Shown here: one piece after another, positions 24,885 to 35,090 of the stretch | Numbering within the stretch: position 1 is the stretch's first letter | Layout of the letters: every line of letters begins with the position of its first letter | Assembly: GCA_002436005.1 (NCBI GenBank) | Contig: DIXG01000088.1 | Coordinates: 1-64,000, forward strand | Reading direction: 5' to 3' | Length of the DNA: 64,000 bases | From: Anaerolineaceae bacterium UBA6086 | GTDB taxonomy: Bacteria; Chloroflexota; Anaerolineae; Anaerolineales; Anaerolineaceae | Notes under the pieces: model-generated | What the model was told of the DNA's origin: nothing | Seen by the model: the letters and a program-made list of their open reading frames with translations, nothing else | Databases searched by the model: none | Translations under genes and position numbers: made by a program

Positions 24885-26156
24885 ATGAAGACCAAATTTG
24901 CCCTCATATGCCTCATTCTCGGTCTGGTAGGGTCGCTCACGGCCTGTAATTCAACCCTTCCCGCAGATATTCCCACGGTAACACTTGAAGCTGCCGCCAT
25001 ACCTGAACTGCCAGGCGAACCGTCAGAACAACCGCCAGCCGTGGAGGACACACCATATCCAACCACGACCCCCGAGCAAGCCCTCATTCCCACCGAAACT
25101 TTGGTGGAGATAAGCGTGTCGCCCTTACCTGTTTTTGACGCACCCCTCATCCGCCGCCTTGCAATGTGTACACCCCTGCAGGGGTGGGCGCTGACTATGG
25201 ATGGAAATCATGTCCTATTTACCGAGGATGGCGGGCAGACCTGGCTTGATACCACCCCGACAGACCTTGCTACCCTTCCCCCGGACTATCTGACTTTTGG
25301 GATCCGACCCTTCTTTCGTAATGAAATGACAGCCTGGTTCACACCAAATTCGGCGGATGATGCGCTGCTCTATCACACCCAAAACAGCGGACTCGATTGG
25401 TCCATCACGGCGCTGCCTTTTGATCATGCCAGCTATTTTTTCCTGGATGATCTGTTAGGATATGCGCTGGTGGACCTGGGCGCAGGTGCAGGGTCCCATT
25501 ATGTTGCCATCTACCGAACGCTGGATGGCGGTGCATCCTGGACACAGGTTTTCACCCATGAACCTGGAGAATCTAAATCGCTGATTGAGGGCGGGTCAAA
25601 GAATGGCATCACCTTCAGGGGCGTGGATAGCGGCTGGATTGGCGGCACGATCCCAATGGATGATTTCTTTTACCTGTATTACACACAGGATGGCGGTGTC
25701 ACCTGGGCAGAAGAAACGGACATTGCTTTACCCGCTGAATATATGGGCAGTTTTTTGGATGTCTGGCAGCCAATGTTTGTCAGTGAGACAACTGCCTATC
25801 TACCTGTCCATGCGATCAACCCGGCAGGCATGCATTTGCTAATCTATCGCAGTGAAGATTATGGTGAGAGCTGGGCGTTTGAAAGTGGGATTCCGGATGG
25901 ACAGATGCTGGATTTTATCAATGTGAACGAAGGTTGGGCAGCCGCACAAACCGATCTTTATCGCACTCTGGATGGTGGTGGCAGCTGGATGCTCGTGGCA
26001 ATCCCCGGCATCCCTGCTGGCAGGGTCATTCTGGATGTGGATTTTGTGGATTCCATGCACGGTTGGCTGCAGGTCACGCCGGATGACAGCACCATGGATA
26101 CCATCGAGCTTTATGGCACCACGGATGGGGGTGCAACCTGGCAGGGATTGAATTGA
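24885..26156 (+). CDS. BNR-repeat (sialidase / Ycf48-like) lipoprotein
   Basis: A 423-residue lipoprotein with lipobox LTAC (Cys at about residue 21) and a Pro/Thr linker. About seven Asp-box motifs follow (for example TEDGGQTWL, RTLDGGASW, YTQDGGVTW, RTLDGGGSW, GTTDGGATW), so it should fold as a beta-propeller of the Ycf48/sialidase type. No sialidase catalytic residues were recognised; propellers of this kind in Chloroflexota are usually of unknown role. Its stop overlaps the start of the phosphoesterase gene. Confidence 0.8.
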   Translation: MKTKFALICLILGLVGSLTACNSTLPADIPTVTLEAAAIPELPGEPSEQPPAVEDTPYPTTTPEQALIPTETLVEISVSPLPVFDAPLIRRLAMCTPLQGWALTMDGNHVLFTEDGGQTWLDTTPTDLATLPPDYLTFGIRPFFRNEMTAWFTPNSADDALLYHTQNSGLDWSITALPFDHASYFFLDDLLGYALVDLGAGAGSHYVAIYRTLDGGASWTQVFTHEPGESKSLIEGGSKNGITFRGVDSGWIGGTIPMDDFFYLYYTQDGGVTWAEETDIALPAEYMGSFLDVWQPMFVSETTAYLPVHAINPAGMHLLIYRSEDYGESWAFESGIPDGQMLDFINVNEGWAAAQTDLYRTLDGGGSWMLVAIPGIPAGRVILDVDFVDSMHGWLQVTPDDSTMDTIELYGTTDGGATWQGLN

Positions 26157-27229
26157 CCCACCCTTCAGCAGACGATCAAAGAAACTGGAAGGTCAGGCGA
26201 GCCTGCCTCCTCCTGCTTATATTGTGGATGTTGGCTGCCTGCGCGCCCAAACCTGTCGAATTGGGACAGACGGCATCTGCCACCAGCACGCTAACGCCAA
26301 CTGTCACCATCACACCTGTGAACACAGCGACCTCGACCTCAACGGCGTCCTCAACGCCTACCGAAACACTCACACCGACACCAGCACCAGCTTTCAGTTT
26401 TGTTGTTACAACGGATATGTCTCATTACAGCGCCAGGAAATATTTCAACTACCCAAATTTCTTTGCTGCTCTGTTGGGATATGTCAATCAATTTGGTCCC
26501 GGGGATTTCATGGTCAGCCTGGGCGATGTGATCCCGGCTGAGGAAACGGGCTGGACGGTGGCGGAGGTGTTGGGGTCGGAGTATCCCTGGTTCCCCATCC
26601 CTGGCAATCATGATTTTGGCCTGGCGGACATTCGCTACCTGCAAAATTACAAATATGATCCCAATGGGACTGAGGAGCCCAATATTGTTCGCCAGGGTCC
26701 TGCGTCCTGCCCACACACCACCTACAGCTTTGATTATCAGAACAGTCATTTTGTGGCATTAAATGTTTACTGTAATGAAGAAGCGGCCTGGGGGATTGAC
26801 GGCAGCATCTCAGATCCGATCTATGACTGGCTGGCAGCAGACCTGGCGGCGACAGACAAGGAGCATATTTTTGTGTTTGGGCATGAACCTGCTTTTCCGC
26901 AGCCAGATGCACAGACTGGCAATGTCAGGCACCTGTACAAAAGCCTTGACCAGTACAGAGACGCACGCGATCGTTTCTGGGAATTACTCAAATTGCATGG
27001 GGTTGTGGCATATCTCTCAGGACATACCCACAATTACAGTGCCGCGATGATTGACGGGGTCTGGCACATCGAAGCAGGACAGGCGATGGGCGTGCGTGCT
27101 GCACCCTCGCCGGGAACTTTTCTAATTCTGACGGTCCAGGGGGAATCGGTGGTGCTCCAAACGTACCGGGGAGAGGAAGGTCCGGGGTTTGGCTTTTTGC
27201 TGCGGGACGAAGTCCACCTTCGCCCTTAG
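26153..27229 (+). CDS. Calcineurin-like metallophosphoesterase, lipoprotein
   Basis: A 358-residue protein with signal peptide and lipobox LAAC, then a Pro/Thr linker to about residue 80. The phosphoesterase core has GDVIPAE, GNHDF, a GHEPAF segment and GHTHNYS, covering most of the dinuclear metal ligands. It is expected outside the cytoplasm. The start is a TTG in TTGA, overlapping the BNR lipoprotein stop. The frame then gives a plausible signal peptide. Its TAG overlaps the stop of the convergent gene by four bases. Confidence 0.82.
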   Translation: MTHPSADDQRNWKVRRACLLLLILWMLAACAPKPVELGQTASATSTLTPTVTITPVNTATSTSTASSTPTETLTPTPAPAFSFVVTTDMSHYSARKYFNYPNFFAALLGYVNQFGPGDFMVSLGDVIPAEETGWTVAEVLGSEYPWFPIPGNHDFGLADIRYLQNYKYDPNGTEEPNIVRQGPASCPHTTYSFDYQNSHFVALNVYCNEEAAWGIDGSISDPIYDWLAADLAATDKEHIFVFGHEPAFPQPDAQTGNVRHLYKSLDQYRDARDRFWELLKLHGVVAYLSGHTHNYSAAMIDGVWHIEAGQAMGVRAAPSPGTFLILTVQGESVVLQTYRGEEGPGFGFLLRDEVHLRP

Positions 27230-28167
27230 TTTCTGGGCGTTTTGGTAAATTGGGTTGGTCTGCGAAGTTCGGTGCCGCAATTGCTGCAGTAGCTGTCTTC
27301 AGGGCGAGAGCGCATCCCGCATTCATGGCAGAAGATCACCTGCTTCTCGAGGTTTAGGATCCCGACGCCCTGCACGGTCCGCTCTGGTTGTTTAGCAATA
27401 TTGGTCTGGAACCAGTAATAATACAAGCCAACGATGAGCAACAGGGCAACAGCCCCTGCGACCAACCACCATACCACACTCATGGGTGAAGCAGATCGGC
27501 CCGGGGTGTTTTCGTCGATTTCACCCGCCGGCTCAATTTTGAGAGCCGTGCTGGCAAGATCTGATACATCTCTTGTGTACCTGATGGTGAGAGTCTTCAA
27601 CTCACCCGGCTGCACAGCACCCAATTCCTTTGTGTGATATTCGGAATTATCCTGCCCAATGAAGGTTTCATCCATTGGTGGTTCTGATTGTATGCTGCTG
27701 GCACTGAAAGGCTGCCGAATGGTAAATGACAGGGAGTCCACCGGGTGGATCGATAGCCAGTGATAATCAAATAACCTCCGGTTGTCTTCCTTGATCAGGT
27801 TGAGGTCGTAATACTCAAGTCTCACTTCTCGAGAGGTGGAGGAAATCTGTAGATCCTGCCACTGGCCAGTTTCAGAGACCTCATAATTGATTAGTGAAAG
27901 GTCTCCGTTTTTCGTCCGGTTATAGACTTCCAAAGATTGAACGTTCAGGGGAACCTGGACCATCAACTCTGCAGGTAATGGCACGTCCTCGTCCAGCATG
28001 ATCTCGTAGATTACCAACATAGTAGGGTGATTGAATTCTGGATAGAAACTGACCTTCACCGCGCTGAACGGAATTGGGTTTGGCATTTGGGCAGCGCCAG
28101 GCTGCCGGGCCATACCAGAAAGAAGTAAAACGGTGAGAAGACAAAGAAAGAGTAGTCGAGTTTTCAT
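27226..28167 (-). CDS. Exported membrane protein with C-terminal zinc ribbon
   Basis: A 313-residue protein with N-terminal signal peptide, about 200 extracytoplasmic beta-rich residues, a single membrane helix (VVWWLVAGAVALLLIVG), and a cytoplasmic tail. The tail ends in a zinc ribbon with CHEC and CSNC pairs. No family name is recognised. The topology suggests an envelope-to-cytoplasm connection or a scaffold. It converges with the phosphoesterase gene, with overlapping stops. Confidence 0.65.
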   Translation of the reverse strand: MKTRLLFLCLLTVLLLSGMARQPGAAQMPNPIPFSAVKVSFYPEFNHPTMLVIYEIMLDEDVPLPAELMVQVPLNVQSLEVYNRTKNGDLSLINYEVSETGQWQDLQISSTSREVRLEYYDLNLIKEDNRRLFDYHWLSIHPVDSLSFTIRQPFSASSIQSEPPMDETFIGQDNSEYHTKELGAVQPGELKTLTIRYTRDVSDLASTALKIEPAGEIDENTPGRSASPMSVVWWLVAGAVALLLIVGLYYYWFQTNIAKQPERTVQGVGILNLEKQVIFCHECGMRSRPEDSYCSNCGTELRRPTQFTKTPRN

Positions 28168-28334
28168 AACATTTAGGGACAGCGTGTGCTATTCAGGATA
28201 ATTGAATCATACCATGTGTTGTCTTTTTCTTCGTCATGGAGATGATGTCAGAATTCTTACAGACTTCTTAGAAAGTGTGAGTAAAGATTAAAATCGGGAT
28301 GCGGATGCTGCGCGTAGTGCCCTATTGTTTGTGA

Positions 28335-28343
28335 TGGTATAAT
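28335..28343 (+). promoter_or_regulatory. Extended -10 promoter for the CpXC gene
   Basis: TGGTATAAT is a perfect extended -10 element, about 40 bases before the ATG at 28385. No convincing -35 is needed or seen. Confidence 0.5.
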
Positions 28344-28384
28344 GCATTCCTTGTTGTTAATTTGATGATGTAGAAAGTGAGACC

Positions 28385-29743
28385 ATGGCAAAAACAACCG
28401 TTTCATGCCCCCAATGTAAACAACCTGTTGCCGCAGAGATTACCCGTCTTTTTGACGTCAATGAAAATCCACAGGCGAAACAAATGTTACTTTCCGGTGC
28501 GTATAACCTGATCCAATGCCCCACTTGTGGCTACCAGGGGCAGGCGCCGATGCCGATTGTGTATCATGATCCTGAGCACGAATTGTTGCTGACCTATTTC
28601 CCGCCTGAACTGAATGTCCCTGTGAATCAGCAGGAGCAGATGATTGGCCCGTTAATCAAACGGGTGATGGAATCGCTGCCCATGGAGAAGCGCAAAGCGT
28701 ATCTATTTAAGCCAGAGACCATGCTGACTCGCCAGCGATTGGTGGAGCGAGTCCTCGAGGAAGATGGGATCACGCCTGAAATGATCAAAGCCCAGCAGGA
28801 CCGATTGAATCTGCTTCAGCGCCTGGCTGGCGCATCGCCGGAGGCACGCCCTGAAGTGATCAAACAGGAAGAAGCGCTGGTTGATGAGCAGTTGATCATG
28901 ATTTTGCAGCGCCTGATACAGAGCGCAGCAGCGACTGGTGATGAACAAAGCACCCAGGTGCTGGCAGGACTGCAGCAGGAAATTCTTGAGAACACAGCCT
29001 TTGGTCAGGAGATTCTGCACCAGGCGCAGGAACAACAGGCGGCTGTCAGCGCGCTTGAGGAAGCCAGCAAAGCGGGACTCACACGGCAGAGCTTGCTCGA
29101 TCTGATCATTGACGCAGCAGACAGTGAAGTTCGACTGGTGACTTTGGTGAGCATGGCGCGCGGCGGGCTGGATTATGCTTTTTTTGAGCTACTTTCAGAA
29201 CGGCTTCAAAGAGCATCTGGTGAGGAGCGTGAAAAACTGGTTGCATTGCGTGAAAAATTACTTGAGATGACAAACGAAATTGATGAAGCCATCAAAGAAC
29301 AGGAAGGTTTGGCTTCGGAACTCTTGGATGAAATCATTGAGAGTGAAAATATTGAAGAAGAAACCCTTGGCGCACTGCCTGCGGTGAACGAGATCTTCCT
29401 TGAAGTGCTGCGCAAACGCATTCAAAATGCACGTCAGAACGAAGATGACACCCAGTTGAAGAAACTTCAGCAGGTGGCTGCTGCGATTCAAAAGGTCAGC
29501 GCACCCGGTGCAAATATCGAGTTGATTGAAGCTCTGATCCAGGCGGAAGGTGATGAGGCGGTACAGGCGATATTGAATGAAAATGCGGATGAACTCACTG
29601 ATGAATTCATGCAGTTCTTGATGAACTTGCTAAACCAAACGCAGGGACAGCAAGGGCGCGATGCGACGGCAGAAAAATTACAGCAGGTCTATCGCCAGGC
29701 TTTACGCTTCACGATGAAGCGCAACCTGGAACGTGAAGGATAA
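28385..29743 (+). CDS. CpXC domain protein with long helical C-terminus
   Basis: A 452-residue cytoplasmic protein. The N-terminus carries two cysteine pairs, CPQC at residues 8-11 and CPTC near 47, the zinc-binding pattern of CpXC proteins. From about residue 90 on it is almost all charged helix, rich in Glu and Gln, and probably coiled coil. The function is unknown. AAAGTGAG lies close to ATG 28385. The convergent neighbour is the FHA regulator. Confidence 0.75.
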   Translation: MAKTTVSCPQCKQPVAAEITRLFDVNENPQAKQMLLSGAYNLIQCPTCGYQGQAPMPIVYHDPEHELLLTYFPPELNVPVNQQEQMIGPLIKRVMESLPMEKRKAYLFKPETMLTRQRLVERVLEEDGITPEMIKAQQDRLNLLQRLAGASPEARPEVIKQEEALVDEQLIMILQRLIQSAAATGDEQSTQVLAGLQQEILENTAFGQEILHQAQEQQAAVSALEEASKAGLTRQSLLDLIIDAADSEVRLVTLVSMARGGLDYAFFELLSERLQRASGEEREKLVALREKLLEMTNEIDEAIKEQEGLASELLDEIIESENIEEETLGALPAVNEIFLEVLRKRIQNARQNEDDTQLKKLQQVAAAIQKVSAPGANIELIEALIQAEGDEAVQAILNENADELTDEFMQFLMNLLNQTQGQQGRDATAEKLQQVYRQALRFTMKRNLEREG

Positions 29744-29758
29744 GGATTAAGGAACGAA

Positions 29759-30448
29759 TTACGAATTGAAGGGATTATCCAGCCGCAGACCGTGACCTCT
29801 GACCGTGGTGATGTATTCTGTGGTAGGGTCAATTTCTGCCAGGCGATCCCGCAGACGGCGCACAAGGGCATCCAGTGCCTGCTCGGTGACGCCTTCCGCA
29901 GAAGTTCCCCACACGCCTTCGATGATGTCCGGGCGGGTGATGACCTCCCCAGGGCTTGCAAAGAGCATCTGTAATAGATTGAACTGTGAGGCGGAAAGTG
30001 GGGGGTCGAGTTCCTGGTCCATCACAAATACACGGCGTGCACCGACGTCAATTCGGAGCCGCCGTTTTTGTAATTCCAGAGGAAAGCCCTCCAGCGGCAT
30101 GGTGGCATCTGAACTGAGGAAGATGAAGTGTTGGGAAATGGAAATCTGCAGTTCATCGCCATCTTTGAGGGGCATGGCAGCCTGAATTGGACGGCGGTTC
30201 AGGTAGGTACCGTTTTTACTGTTCAGGTCCTCCACCATTTGATTGCCATCTTCAATAAAAATGCGGGCGTGGTGGCGAGAGACCTCCCGTAAGGGAATCA
30301 TGATGTCACAATCCGAATCACGACCCAGCAGGAGTTCAGATTTGATCTTCCAGCGCTGACCTTCCAGCGGTCCGGATTGAGCGATCAGTAAAGGGTATTC
30401 ATGATTGTTATCTGTCATCATTTTTTCCATTTCAACTGTGATGATCAC
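29759..30448 (-). CDS. FHA domain - winged-helix transcription regulator
   Basis: The N-terminal half has the FHA signatures LLGRDSDCDI, VSRHHARI and NGTYLN, which bind phosphothreonine peptides. The C-terminal half is an OmpR/PhoB-type winged helix (LSASQFNLLQML, then TEQALDALVRRLRDRL and ITTVRGHGLRL). So phospho-Thr binding could control DNA binding. Any partner kinase is unknown; the kinase at 3.2-4.2 kb is one possibility. The start is uncertain: GTG 30448, ATG 30430 and ATG 30418 are all possible, with GGAAAAA before the last. Confidence 0.82.
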   Translation of the reverse strand: MIITVEMEKMMTDNNHEYPLLIAQSGPLEGQRWKIKSELLLGRDSDCDIMIPLREVSRHHARIFIEDGNQMVEDLNSKNGTYLNRRPIQAAMPLKDGDELQISISQHFIFLSSDATMPLEGFPLELQKRRLRIDVGARRVFVMDQELDPPLSASQFNLLQMLFASPGEVITRPDIIEGVWGTSAEGVTEQALDALVRRLRDRLAEIDPTTEYITTVRGHGLRLDNPFNS

Positions 30449-30583
30449 AGAAGAAAGTGAATCCTCACACTAGAATTCTTTTCCTATATTATTATACTCA
30501 CAAAAACAGACCCTCAGCCCGAAGGTCCTGGTGGTGATAATGAAGAATTATCAAAAAGATGTCCGCATTTCTGTGAAAAGTTT

Positions 30584-30591
30584 GCTATAAT
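30584..30591 (+). promoter_or_regulatory. Extended -10 for the TolB-like lipoprotein gene
   Basis: TGCTATAAT ends at 30591, an extended -10 with consensus hexamer at 30586-30591, about 130 bases before ATG 30723. The rest of 30449-30722 has no recognisable gene. Confidence 0.45.
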
Positions 30592-30722
30592 TGTTTCAAT
30601 TATTGTGTTTAATAAACATTACACAGGCTTTTGATATCAACAATATAGCTATTCCGGCATGGTAAAACCCCATGCTGGCATCAATGGTGATCAATCATTC
30701 TGGAAAACAAAGAGGACAACCA

Positions 30723-31772
30723 ATGAAACAAAAATCAATTTCACAAAATTTGCTATTAATTATTCTTATGTTCTTCCTGGCTGGCTGTACAATGCAGGAA
30801 GTTACGCCAGAACCGGCTACCCTTTCAACAGCGACCCTGGCAGAAGTTGCGGAAGCAATTCAAGAGCCGACTTCTACAGAGCCAGTCCTGCAGGAGCAAA
30901 CGTCAACACCAGAACCCACATTAACACCGACAGAAGCGCCTTTGCTCGACTGTACGATAGCTTTTGAATCGGACCGTGATGGCAATTGGGAGGTTTACCG
31001 GATGGATCCAAATGGAGAGAACCCTCTCAACTTGAGCAATAACCCCGCAGACGATTTCAACCCCGCCTGGTCGCCTGACGGCAAGCAGATTGTCTTTGTC
31101 TCAAATCGGGAAAACGACCAAGGTGGCGGACAAGTTTTATATGTCACGGATTTTGAGGGGAGTGCTGTCAGGCAGTTAACGACAGAAGGTGAGAGTAATT
31201 TTCCGGATTGGTCCAATGATGGCACAATGATCACTTATTCTCACCAGGGAGATATTTATGTCATCCCGGCAGATGGGAGCGGGGAGTCTGTGAACCTCAC
31301 AAACAGTCCTGAAGAGGATTCCCAACCAGTTTGGTCGCCAGATAGTCAGCAGATTGCCTGGTTATCTGGACAATCGGATGATTGGAATATTTTTCTCATG
31401 AACGCTGATGGGAGCGATCCTCGCCAGGTGACAACCACGGGCGGTGTCTCTTCTGTTACTTGGACAATTGATGGGCGCCTTTTCACAAACTGGCGAAATT
31501 CAGGTGGACAATGCAGCTTCAATTGCGTGATGGACCCTGATGGGAGCAATATCATTGAGGCTGGTGGTAAAGGTGAAATTCAGCAGTATCTGCCTTTTTG
31601 GACACTGGATGGAGAGCGAGTTGAATGCGCCAGTATCAATCTGGATGGTGGATCGGCAAATGAGATTTACCTGGTGGGTGAGATTTTTCCAGACATTTTC
31701 TTCAACCTGACCAATCATCCTGCGAACGACAGAAACCCTGATTGGCCAGCAACTTGCGGGCCGCGTGATTAG
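30723..31772 (+). CDS. TolB-like beta-propeller lipoprotein
   Basis: A 349-residue lipoprotein; the signal ends in lipobox LAGC. A Thr/Pro/Glu linker is followed by repeated PD40/WD40-like units such as AWSPDGKQIVF, DWSNDGTMITY and VWSPDSQQIAW. Each unit is preceded by NLSNNPADD-type turns. This is the TolB propeller type. In organisms without a Tol system such proteins serve as generic surface propellers. AGAGGA nine bases upstream supports ATG 30723. Confidence 0.85.
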   Translation: MKQKSISQNLLLIILMFFLAGCTMQEVTPEPATLSTATLAEVAEAIQEPTSTEPVLQEQTSTPEPTLTPTEAPLLDCTIAFESDRDGNWEVYRMDPNGENPLNLSNNPADDFNPAWSPDGKQIVFVSNRENDQGGGQVLYVTDFEGSAVRQLTTEGESNFPDWSNDGTMITYSHQGDIYVIPADGSGESVNLTNSPEEDSQPVWSPDSQQIAWLSGQSDDWNIFLMNADGSDPRQVTTTGGVSSVTWTIDGRLFTNWRNSGGQCSFNCVMDPDGSNIIEAGGKGEIQQYLPFWTLDGERVECASINLDGGSANEIYLVGEIFPDIFFNLTNHPANDRNPDWPATCGPRD

Positions 31773-31801
31773 GGTAAATTCAAACCAAGCGTGAACGCAT
31801 A

Positions 31802-31837
31802 ACAGGTGAAGCATTGGTCAAACAATGTTTCACCTGT
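31802..31837 (+). terminator. Fifteen-base-pair hairpin after the TolB-like gene
   Basis: ACAGGTGAAGCATTG and CAATGTTTCACCTGT pair over 15 positions (one G-U) around a six-base loop. There is no T-run directly after it. It probably ends or stabilises the TolB-like lipoprotein mRNA. Confidence 0.5.
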
Positions 31838-31908
31838 ATCCACTATAATTTAATTATTGGTAGAAATTGCGCTCTATCAGCATTTGGAAAATATTGAGGA
31901 TGATTTAG

Positions 31909-32328
31909 GTGCCTGATTACCTTGTTCGATTAGCAACATCAGACCATCTGCCTTTTGTGAGCCAGGATGGTTATCTCCCTCAGAAGATGGTCTTACGGAA
32001 GATTCAGTAAGGGGAATGCTTCGTGGTGCTGCTGAACGATGAATTGGCAGGTTATTTGCGACTTGAATTTTTATGGTCGCAGATACCGCATATTGCCCTG
32101 ATCCATGTTATGGATACCCTCCGAAAGAGGGGCTGCAGCCGAAAACTGCTTGATTTTGTTATTCAAAACCTGAAAAATAGGGGGTTCAATGTGACCTACA
32201 ATTCCTCTCAGGCTGATGAACCAGAGCCACAAGCCTGGCACAGGCATATGGGGTTTGAGGAGTGCGGCATGATCTGTGGGATTAATGATGGTGGAATTGG
32301 GGAGATCTTTTTTAAAAAGGTTTTCTGA
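31909..32328 (+). pseudogene. GNAT acetyltransferase with in-frame stop
   Basis: GAGGA lies eight bases before GTG 31909, and 33 codons follow before TAA at 32008-32010. The same frame continues to 32328 with clear GNAT features (FVVLLNDELAGYLRLEFLW, DTLRKRGCSRKLL as a degraded acetyl-CoA loop, WHRHMGFEECG near the end). A single base change would restore 139 residues. A shorter product could restart at GTG 32023, with AAGGGGA eight bases upstream. I read it as a recently damaged N-acetyltransferase gene, or a sequencing error. Confidence 0.6.
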
Positions 32329-32555
32329 GGCTAACCTTTATTAACATTCTATTATATTACGCCTGCAGATGTTCCTTTTCGGATAATATTTGGTAGAATC
32401 ACTTTAAACATCAAATGATGTTAGATTTTATCGGTATTTTGTCGAATGACCCAGAAAAGGTCATCAACTTTCCCCCGGAATCTACTTAACCAGCAATATT
32501 TGGCAACCCGGGAAAGAATTTAATGGCATAAAGCACTTAACGAAGGAGGTAAGCC

Positions 32556-35090
32556 GTGGCTGGAATAAAAAACTTCACCCCCCAAGCGCGACAGGTACTC
32601 AGCCTGGCTCAAAAACAAGCAGAACGATTACGCAAGCCCCAGGTCAGCACAGAACATCTTTTGATTGGTCTGATTGAATTGAGCGGCAGCGTTGCAAGCC
32701 GTGTATTGCGAGATTTGGGATTGGATACCGAGGGCGTTATCGAAACCGTCGAAACGGAACTCGGGTTTGGTGATCATGCCGGACCTGTAACGCTTTCACC
32801 GGGTATGCAGCAGGTGATTCCCTTTGCAATCGATGAAGCAAAAAAACGAGAGCAGGAAGACGTTGGCACTGAGCATTTATTACTCGGTCTGATTCGCCTG
32901 ACAAAATGTGAGGCAATGAATATTCTGGGTAAACTGGGCGTGACGACTGAACAAATCCGCCGCCAAACCGACCGTGTCTTGCGGGAATCCTCACAGAGTG
33001 ACCAACGCCCAGCGTTAACGGGTCGAACGGGCAGTCCGCGCCGTCGCCCTGAGAAGAAAGAGCCGGAAAAAACGCCGCTGATTGACCAGCTGGCAACGGA
33101 CCTGACCACGCTGGCAGAAGAAAATAAACTGGACCCTGTGATTGGGCGTCAGACGGAAATTGAGCGCGTGATCCAGATTCTGGCACGGCGCACAAAGAAC
33201 AACCCTGCCCTGATCGGTGAACCCGGTGTCGGGAAAACGGCAATTGTGGAAGGATTAGCCCAGCGGATTGTGGAAGGTGATGTGCCAGCACCATTGCTGG
33301 ATAAACGGCTCCTTCAGCTGGATGTGGGATCGCTGGTTGCCGGCACGATGTATCGCGGGCAATTTGAAGAGCGGTTGAAGAGGGTGATTGATGAATTAAA
33401 GTCCTCAGAAGCAATTCTCTTCATTGATGAATTTCACATGCTGGTTGGCGCTGGTTCTGCCGGCTCCTCGGTGGACGCAGCCAATATCCTCAAGCCTGCA
33501 CTCTCACGTGGCGAACTTCAGGTGATTGGCGCCACAACACTGGAAGAATATCGCAAGAATATTGAAAGCGATGCGGCTTTGGAGCGGCGCTTCCAACCCA
33601 TTATCGTCAATGAACCCACCGTAGAGGAAACGATTGAGATTTTGCACGGTGTCCGAACGGCTTATGAAGACCATCACCGTCTGACGATTGAAGACGATGC
33701 GCTCGAATCCGCCGCCAAACTTTCAGCTCGCTATGTCAGCGACCGCTTCTTACCGGATAAAGCCATTGACCTGATTGATGAATCGGCTTCACGGGTGCGG
33801 ATGTATAAGAGTCCTGCGGCTTTGGACGCCAAAGAAGTAATCACAGATCTGCGGGAGCGGCGCAAGGAACTGGAAACCGCCCGCGAGGAAGAAAATTTTG
33901 ACCTGGTGGAGGATTTACAAAACCAGATCGCTGACCTTGAGGAAAAGCTTGAGGACATGCGCACCCTTTGGGACCGCAATAACAGTCCCCATGTGACAAC
34001 CGATGATATCGCAGAAGTGATCTCGATGTGGACGGGTGTGCCCCTGATGCAGCTTGAGACTGAAGAGTCTGCCCGCCTGTTGAATATGGAAGCAAAACTG
34101 CGCGACCATATCATTGGACAGGATGAAGCCATTGAGACCATCTCAAAAGCGATCCGGCGTGCACGTGCGGGCTTGAAGGATCCTTCACGCCCAGTCGGTT
34201 CGTTTATCTTCCTTGGGCCAACAGGTGTGGGCAAGACGGAACTGACCAAAGCCCTGGCTGAGTTTATGTTTGGCAGCGAAGATGCCCTGATCCAGCTGGA
34301 TATGTCCGAATTTATGGAACGCCACAGTGTCAGCCGACTGGTGGGTGCGCCCCCCGGGTATATTGGCTATGACGATGCAGGTCAGCTCACCGAAGCGATC
34401 CGCCGCCGGCCCTATTCGATCATTGTTTTCGATGAGATTGAGAAGGCGCATCCTGAAGCGCACAATATGCTGCTTCAAATCATGGAAGAAGGCCATCTCA
34501 CGGATGCACGCGGGCACAAAGTGGACTTTCGCAATGCGATTATTATCATGACCACCAACGTGGGCGCGGATATGATCCAGCGTCAATCTACCTTTGGCTT
34601 TGCACTGACGGTGGACGAGGCTGAAGAAGAAGCCACAGCCTACAGCGAAATGCGCAAAAAGTTGATGGAAGCGCTTAAACGCACCTTCAGACCGGAATTT
34701 ATCAACCGTTTGGATGGGGTGATTGTGTTCCGATCGCTAACCCGGGAAGATATCCGCAAGATTGTGGTGTTGGAACTGGAAAAGGTCAACAGCCGGCTGG
34801 AAGAAAACCAGATCCGGATGCGAGCCACAGACGAAGCGCTCGAATTTTTGGCTGAGGAAGGCTACAACCCTGAGATGGGTGCACGTCCGCTGCGGCGTGT
34901 CATTCAACAGAAAATTGAGGACAAACTTTCCGATGCCTTACTGGCGAAGGAATTCGAAGAAGGACAGCACATCCTGGTGGATGTTGAGCTGAGAGACCAA
35001 GACGGCGCCGAAGTGAAGGAGATTGTGTTCAAACACGATCCTGATGGTGACACAAAAGAAGAACCCAATTTAGAAGCTGTTGGAATGTAA
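32556..35090 (+). CDS. clpC: Clp protease ATPase ClpC
   Basis: An 844-residue HSP100 protein that unfolds substrates for ClpP and acts with adaptor proteins. Two Clp-N repeats occupy about residues 1-145. Nucleotide domain 1 has GEPGVGKTA, then the UVR-like middle helices (around 430-470, [21 protein letters not shown] type). Domain 2 has GPTGVGKTE and [13 protein letters not shown], followed by the D2-small domain. Start is GTG 32556 with AAGGAGGT five bases upstream, the strongest ribosome binding site in the area. TAGAAT near 32393 may be the -10. It is adjacent to radA, as in many Gram-positive type genomes. Confidence 0.96.
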   Translation: MAGIKNFTPQARQVLSLAQKQAERLRKPQVSTEHLLIGLIELSGSVASRVLRDLGLDTEGVIETVETELGFGDHAGPVTLSPGMQQVIPFAIDEAKKREQEDVGTEHLLLGLIRLTKCEAMNILGKLGVTTEQIRRQTDRVLRESSQSDQRPALTGRTGSPRRRPEKKEPEKTPLIDQLATDLTTLAEENKLDPVIGRQTEIERVIQILARRTKNNPALIGEPGVGKTAIVEGLAQRIVEGDVPAPLLDKRLLQLDVGSLVAGTMYRGQFEERLKRVIDELKSSEAILFIDEFHMLVGAGSAGSSVDAANILKPALSRGELQVIGATTLEEYRKNIESDAALERRFQPIIVNEPTVEETIEILHGVRTAYEDHHRLTIEDDALESAAKLSARYVSDRFLPDKAIDLIDESASRVRMYKSPAALDAKEVITDLRERRKELETAREEENFDLVEDLQNQIADLEEKLEDMRTLWDRNNSPHVTTDDIAEVISMWTGVPLMQLETEESARLLNMEAKLRDHIIGQDEAIETISKAIRRARAGLKDPSRPVGSFIFLGPTGVGKTELTKALAEFMFGSEDALIQLDMSEFMERHSVSRLVGAPPGYIGYDDAGQLTEAIRRRPYSIIVFDEIEKAHPEAHNMLLQIMEEGHLTDARGHKVDFRNAIIIMTTNVGADMIQRQSTFGFALTVDEAEEEATAYSEMRKKLMEALKRTFRPEFINRLDGVIVFRSLTREDIRKIVVLELEKVNSRLEENQIRMRATDEALEFLAEEGYNPEMGARPLRRVIQQKIEDKLSDALLAKEFEEGQHILVDVELRDQDGAEVKEIVFKHDPDGDTKEEPNLEAVGM

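Noticed and set aside
32008..32010. In-frame stop of the acetyltransferase as recoding
   Set aside because: The codon is TAA, not TGA, so selenocysteine insertion is excluded, and no recoding signal is visible.
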